In this document: one piece after another, positions 59,183-64,000 of the stretch
How the letters are laid out: every line of letters begins with the position of its first letter
Numbering within the stretch: the first letter of the stretch is position 1
Origin: Zygnema circumcarinatum
Lineage: Eukaryota > Streptophyta > Zygnematophyceae > Zygnematales > Zygnemataceae
Length of the DNA stretch: 64,000 nt
Direction: 5' to 3'
Assembly (NCBI GenBank): GCA_037447605.1
Contig: CM074808.1
Coordinates: 2,427,730 to 2,491,729, forward strand
Program-made: the position numbers and the translations under genes
Notes under the pieces: generated by a model
Told to the model about the DNA's origin: nothing
What the model saw: the letters and a program-made list of their open reading frames with translations, nothing else
Databases searched by the model: none

Positions 59183-59945
59183 ATCATGTAACCTCGTCAG
59201 TTGGTTAACCTGTTGCCTTCCAGTTTTGAACACCGTTGCGAGGCGTAGTCAGTGATTCAAAGCCGGGCTCGATGCACTTGTGCTGTGATTGACCAATCGA
59301 TGTCTTAGAAGCAGAGTTTCACCTGTTTGTGTGTATATGAAGCCTACAGAGGATCCAGCAGCAGCGTTCTGAAAATTTGTAGCTGAAGACGCGGATTCGG
59401 GCCACAGTAGGAGCAAAAATTCAGGATTTTACAAACGGCTCATTTGCTATTTGTTTTTGTTTAGACTTAGCGATGTAATCTAAATGAGCCACGAGCCACA
59501 GAATTTGGCGGAGTTCATTGTATGCACGGGTGGGCTTACATGTTTGCTCTCTCTGAATGAAATGCTTCTTGAATTGGCAGGTTGCGCTGTGCTAACAAAC
59601 AGCGCTAACATATTATTTGTTATTATTTGTACTAACAAATAAGCTCGTGTACACATCAGTGAAACACGTTGCATATGGGCGGAAATACCAGTAACATGCT
59701 CATTATTGCCTTATTCATGTGTAGAGCCGTAACAAAAGGTCCACACCTTTTGAAGACCATACAGATAGCTAACATGAACAATCCGTAAGAAGCAAATGAA
59801 TCTTACAATCGAACAGTGGACTAAAACTTCAAGCTCCACGACGGTATGGTTACAAGAGCCTTTGTTCCAGAAACTACCTCTGAATGCTAGGCACAAGCTT
59901 ATGAGTTGAAGAGGATGAAAGGAGCTGCACATGCGCATAGAGCCT
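59183..59945. other. Convergent spacer between USP and IMP4, both 3' UTRs
   Basis: 763 bp of AT-rich sequence with tandem ttatttgttattatttgt-like words near 59610-59640. No gene seen. Confidence 0.55.
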
Positions 59946-62900
59946 TCAGAGAACCTGGCGCTTGCGTGCAGAGTTCATGTATGGCCGAATCACCCACTCG
60001 TTCTCCGCTTCTGCTTGCTCCATTGTTCCGAGCTTTATCTGGATGTTGGAAAGAGAGCAGATCATCACTTCGTGCTCTGGACTGCCAGATTGCTTCCTGC
60101 TTCTTACAGCACACAGCTGGACCGCAAACAGGAATACCCGCCGACTCCCTGGCCAGACAGAGAAAGGAACCATTACCTGGTACAGTCTAAGCTCGAATCT
60201 GGGTCCAACCTCTTTCAATTCTAGTGACGCCGCTCCCTTGGGCTTGTCATAAACATGGTGCCTGCGTGCATTTCACATAGAAAAACAGGCACATCTCTCA
60301 TTTGACTCCCACATTTCCATGCTCACCAAGTCTTTCTATGATGATTCCAGTACAATTCTGACACCTTAGCGTTAAGGGAAGGTTTGCAGGAGACTGGCAA
60401 AAACCTACGAGTTTTCTATGTCAAAGACTAAGAGCCTTGCAGAGATCGACGCACCGGAAGGAGACGTAATCCGACTGATTGGCAAAAGTGATGATCCGCT
60501 TGCTTTCGTCCTTTGGAACGGGAAAAAGGCTTTTCAAGATAGTGGCGGTGCGCTGCCCCAACTGCCGTGCATGTCCTTGTGTCAGTCGCTGCATGGCCTT
60601 CTACTTCAGAACAACCGTGACAGCACCTCCGCAGAACAGACTCAACACCTTGAACCGACCCCTCTTGATGAAGCACAACGAGTGTGTACATTCATCTACA
60701 CACCTAACTCCCTGGTCATAAAGTCCCATTCAATTTGGAAATGTTGTTCTAACCAAAGCAGTACCTTGGTGTTGAAGTTGTTAAGAATCAGGTGCGGATA
60801 CACCTCCGACATTGTTCCCAAAGTTGCCTTGTCTTTGATGTCATGACGCGTCACCTGTATCTCCACCACCATGGCTTCTTTTTAGTTTGCACTGCCTTCA
60901 ATGTGAATGCGAAAAATGTTCACCCAGCAATTCGTGCCACCTGCAACCAGTTAAGAAGAAAGGGGAGAGGGACGGGGGGAGCCTGGCTTCCTCTATTTTG
61001 TCTTTGGATGTTCTTCCTCATTTCAAACTGAAAATAAAAAGGTTCTGCCTTCTAAAGAAGTAAGTAAAAGCATCTATAATGCACGACAGACATACCACAT
61101 TGAGTAGGCCAAAATAGGCCGTTGGACCGTATGGCAGGTGGCACACAACAAGACCATCAGGTTCGCCACGATGCTCGTGCACCATCACAATGTCCGTGAA
61201 CTCATTGGCCCTGCAGGCCTCCACTATCTCCCGCACCACCTGCACATGGCGACACTTTCACTGCTTATCAGCTGCAGAAACTGCTGGTTACGGGAAGATG
61301 CCTCGTAGGGCGAATACTCCCCAGAACAGTTGTGGCAAAAATGAAAAGAAAGAATTCCAAAATCCACTTCTCATCCTTACGTAGGAAATAAACTTGTAAT
61401 CACAGTGGAGTTGAACTGACAGGACCACAATGATTGTTGTCAAGAGGATGGAGCAGCGAGGCAACAGCGTAGCCAATCTCCAGGTGATACTCGCACACAT
61501 AATCAGGCCTTACTTAGTCATGGCGAGTAAAAGGTCATTCTGCTAAAAACTAGATATCCTCACGAGCAAAAGTAAGCTGCACCTGACCTCCACGATTGAT
61601 CCTTTGGGCGTTCGGGAAAACAATCTTCAATTCCTGTACAAACACGGTATAAGAATGCAGTTCCTTGTGAGCTGCAGCATTCTAAAACCTGTTCCCTGGA
61701 CCATGGAGAAGCCAAGGCGAGCTAAATGACCACAGACTCGCTGTCAAGTAATACGCGATGCTAGCTTCCGACAAATGAACCTTCTCCGCATTGATGAACC
61801 TAGCTATAGCTTTTTTAGAAATGATAGTCCCTTGTAGGCTTAAAACCTACCTAGTCTAGAAACAGGAACAAACGAAACAACTTGTGGCTTCTTACTGCGT
61901 CCGCACTGTGTCACTATCATTGCTCATCGAATATGAGAGAGGGGAGAGGGGAGACTTTCACTCCAAGCTGAAAGTGGCAAGTTAATGCATCACTGCATGT
62001 GCATGAAACTGCAGAATGGCTTCAGGAAGAATAGGTTGAGTGATTTTGAGGCTTTAAAGCAAAAAGCTTATCTGTTTATCCCTATCATCCAACATGTAGA
62101 GCACAAACTGTTGACCTCTGTAATCAAATTTCCACAAGGTCTGCGGAAAACCTAGCATCACTAATGAAAAGGTCACGCACCTTCACAAATTGTATAAGGC
62201 GACTGCTAGGGTCTCTTGACGTAGTAAGCAAGATCTTGGGATCCACCTCCCCAACACGTGCATACTCATCGTCTATGTGCGTCTTAGGGTCTGTACCAAA
62301 CGAAAGAGGAAAATTAAGAAAAAGGCATCACTCGTGTCACTCAACCGACAACCAGTCGCTAAGTTCTTGAAGCTCTTCCTATCAGGCTTCAACGAGAAAA
62401 AATCTGAATTGCACTCTTGGAAGTTTCTATGGTTCACTTGTAGAGCAGGTCTATCTACCAACTACCATCTTCAACGTTCCAGATTGGTTGAGGCGAATAA
62501 AGTGGATTTGATTGAAGAAGGAAAAATAAGTGTAGTCGTGTTCTAAAAAGTTATGAGCTAAAGCTGCTCATTCTATTATTATTAACAGACTCCTGAACGA
62601 CACACTTGCCTTGCCCTGCTTAAGCTTTCTTACTTCTCGACAACCGAACATGTAGAAAATTATGCTTTTCAAGCGGCACGACATTAGGGCAGTGTATGAG
62701 GACACAGACGAAGGTTACGAAAAAAGTGCGATAGTTTATCCAAACAGACTACCTAAACCGTCATGCAGAATAAGGAATGCATGGTATTATGCCCCGACAA
62801 GAATATGTACATATGGTAAACCTGGCAGCCTTCTAATTTTGCCGTTCTACAGCTTTTCACAGACAAATTCGTTCATTAATACAACACAGCTAGGCCAAAG

Positions 62901-63627
62901 CTACAAGGAAGCCGTGAAGTACGATGTCGGCAACCTACCAGCCGTGTTCTCATCCTCAAGTCGTATCTCCTCTCGCAGCGCTACTGCTTCATTTCTCAAC
63001 TCAGTAGGAATAGGCTTGCCCTCTGAGCAATACAACAATCGCCACTTCGCCTTGCAGTCAGTGGTGAAGAAAAACAGCCGGGTGAACGTTGTCGCGGTCA
63101 ACGTATAACATTAACGGGGGAGAACATTTCAATGTTAAGCAGAGATGTGTGCGAACTCCTTTAAAACCTCATTTTTTTTTGTCTTGAATGCTTTTCAGCA
63201 TAGATGCAACCCATAGACATTTTTTATAGTTGCACACACTGGTGGTGGCATCAGAAACATGCACTTCCGGAAGTCATATTACTTCTTAGTGTGAGCCATA
63301 ACACCTGAATTTGAAGCAAGACCGTGACGCGTAGCAGCACAGCTGCGAGAAGAATGAGAATGACCAGCAAAATCGAGTTTGAAGAATCTCTTTAAACTGG
63401 TCCATTACTAGCAATTCAGACACATTTCGCCTCCCTGACCCCGTCGGACCTACGAGGAGTGTCCCAACATAAACAGCTTTGCAAGCGACAGCAGGAGATG
63501 AAAGCAGTCACCGGCCTTGTAGAGCCTGGCGAATTTTGCGTTTTTTCTCGTAGATCAGGCGTTCCTTGCCCTCCAGGCTCTTTCTGAAGAGGTATTCACG
63601 CCGCAGCCGAGCGTTGCGCCGCAGCAT
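59946..63627 (-). CDS. IMP4: U3 small nucleolar ribonucleoprotein IMP4 (Brix domain)
   Basis: Nucleolar Brix-domain subunit of the U3 snoRNP/SSU processome, needed for early 18S rRNA processing. Nine exons (63516-63627, 62939-63022, 62181-62290, 61583-61633, 61096-61239, 60765-60854, 60455-60561, 60177-60261, 59946-60038) join to 291 residues, the usual length. The N-terminus [20 protein letters not shown] is diagnostic. Brix motifs include [86 protein letters not shown] and [17 protein letters not shown]. All junctions except the first are GT-AG. Intron 1 (phase 1, after ALQ) would need a GC-type donor (gccggt), because no GT gives the right frame. Identity is very confident; that donor is the only weak point. 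Confidence 0.95.
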
Positions 63628-64000
63628 CTTGAGCTCTGCGAGGCAGCGTGGCGGGTACAGCGCAGGGCTGCGCAGGGCAGAGCAGTGCAGGAGGAGAGGG
63701 GAGGGGAGGGCGGCTGCGAGAGGACAGAGGGTGCGGCGGTGTGACCTCCGCCTCCCTACCGGACCGTACCCTAAAATTGAAGCCCTCCCTCTCGCCCGCC
63801 TGCCTTTGCGCCTCCGCCCATGGCCCTTAGCCCTAACTAGAGTCGTACATTTTTCCGTACATGTGACTTTTAGTGTTTTATATTTCAGATTTAGAACGTT
63901 CGAATGTCTAAAAGTTTCAGAGTTTTATAACACTTTTAGAATGTGTGTACAACCATTAAATTTGAACACCACCAGCTTTAACTACGCTCGCGCTGACCGT
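63628..64000. promoter_or_regulatory. 5' flank of IMP4
   Basis: GC-rich near the ATG, then AT-rich towards the window edge. It includes gtcgtacatttttccgtacatg (about 63842-63863). No coding signal. Confidence 0.45.

Overview
The window is nuclear DNA of a green plant (streptophyte lineage). Nearly every gene is split by GT-AG introns, with a few likely GC-AG introns. The gene set includes families restricted to or typical of green plants: an LBD (LOB-domain) protein, a WRKY factor, a POLTERGEIST-like PP2C, an RKP/KPC1-type SPRY-RING ligase, UDP-sugar pyrophosphorylase and a probable plastid protein. Telomere-like TTTAGGG-type degenerate repeats fit this. Many small exons, GC-rich promoters and abundant microsatellites suggest a streptophyte alga or an early-diverging land plant; the sequence alone does not settle which. 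I see no bacterial operons, phage, CRISPR or intact transposon.

I rebuilt spliced genes from ORF fragments, splice sites, intron phase and remembered family signatures. Order: RFC3 (-, partial, left edge); small plastid-type protein (+, 441-1621); ZnT5/MTP12-type zinc transporter with a very long His/Asp loop (-, 3199 to about 13321); PLL-type PP2C (-, 14426-17287); SAM methyltransferase (+, 18615-20990); LBD factor (-, 21938-22962); WRKY factor (+, 25176-27681); RKP ubiquitin ligase (-, 29653-37622); F-box/LRR-like protein (+, 39215-43650); ZNHIT3-like HIT zinc finger protein (-, 46110-47821); UDP-sugar pyrophosphorylase (+, 51896-59182); IMP4 (-, 59946-63627). For most genes the exon phases close exactly from start to stop. 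The exceptions are the N-terminal half of the zinc transporter and the first intron of IMP4.

The genes do not form one pathway. They cover DNA replication (RFC3), rRNA processing (IMP4), snoRNP assembly (ZNHIT3), protein turnover (RKP, F-box), nucleotide-sugar supply (USP), secretory-pathway zinc (MTP12), signalling (PP2C) and transcription (LBD, WRKY). Orientation alternates almost perfectly, so most gene starts face each other across GC-rich divergent spacers and most ends converge.

The most striking non-genic feature is in intron 1 of the F-box gene: 433 uninterrupted copies of AGGCC (2165 bp) between two identical 144-bp direct repeats. A second, related AAGCC/AGGCC array lies in the same gene's upstream region. 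Other repeat features are a telomere-like degenerate block inside an MTP12 intron, a palindrome-rich satellite of about 94 bp upstream of USP, and complementary dinucleotide tracts at the two ends of WRKY intron 1.
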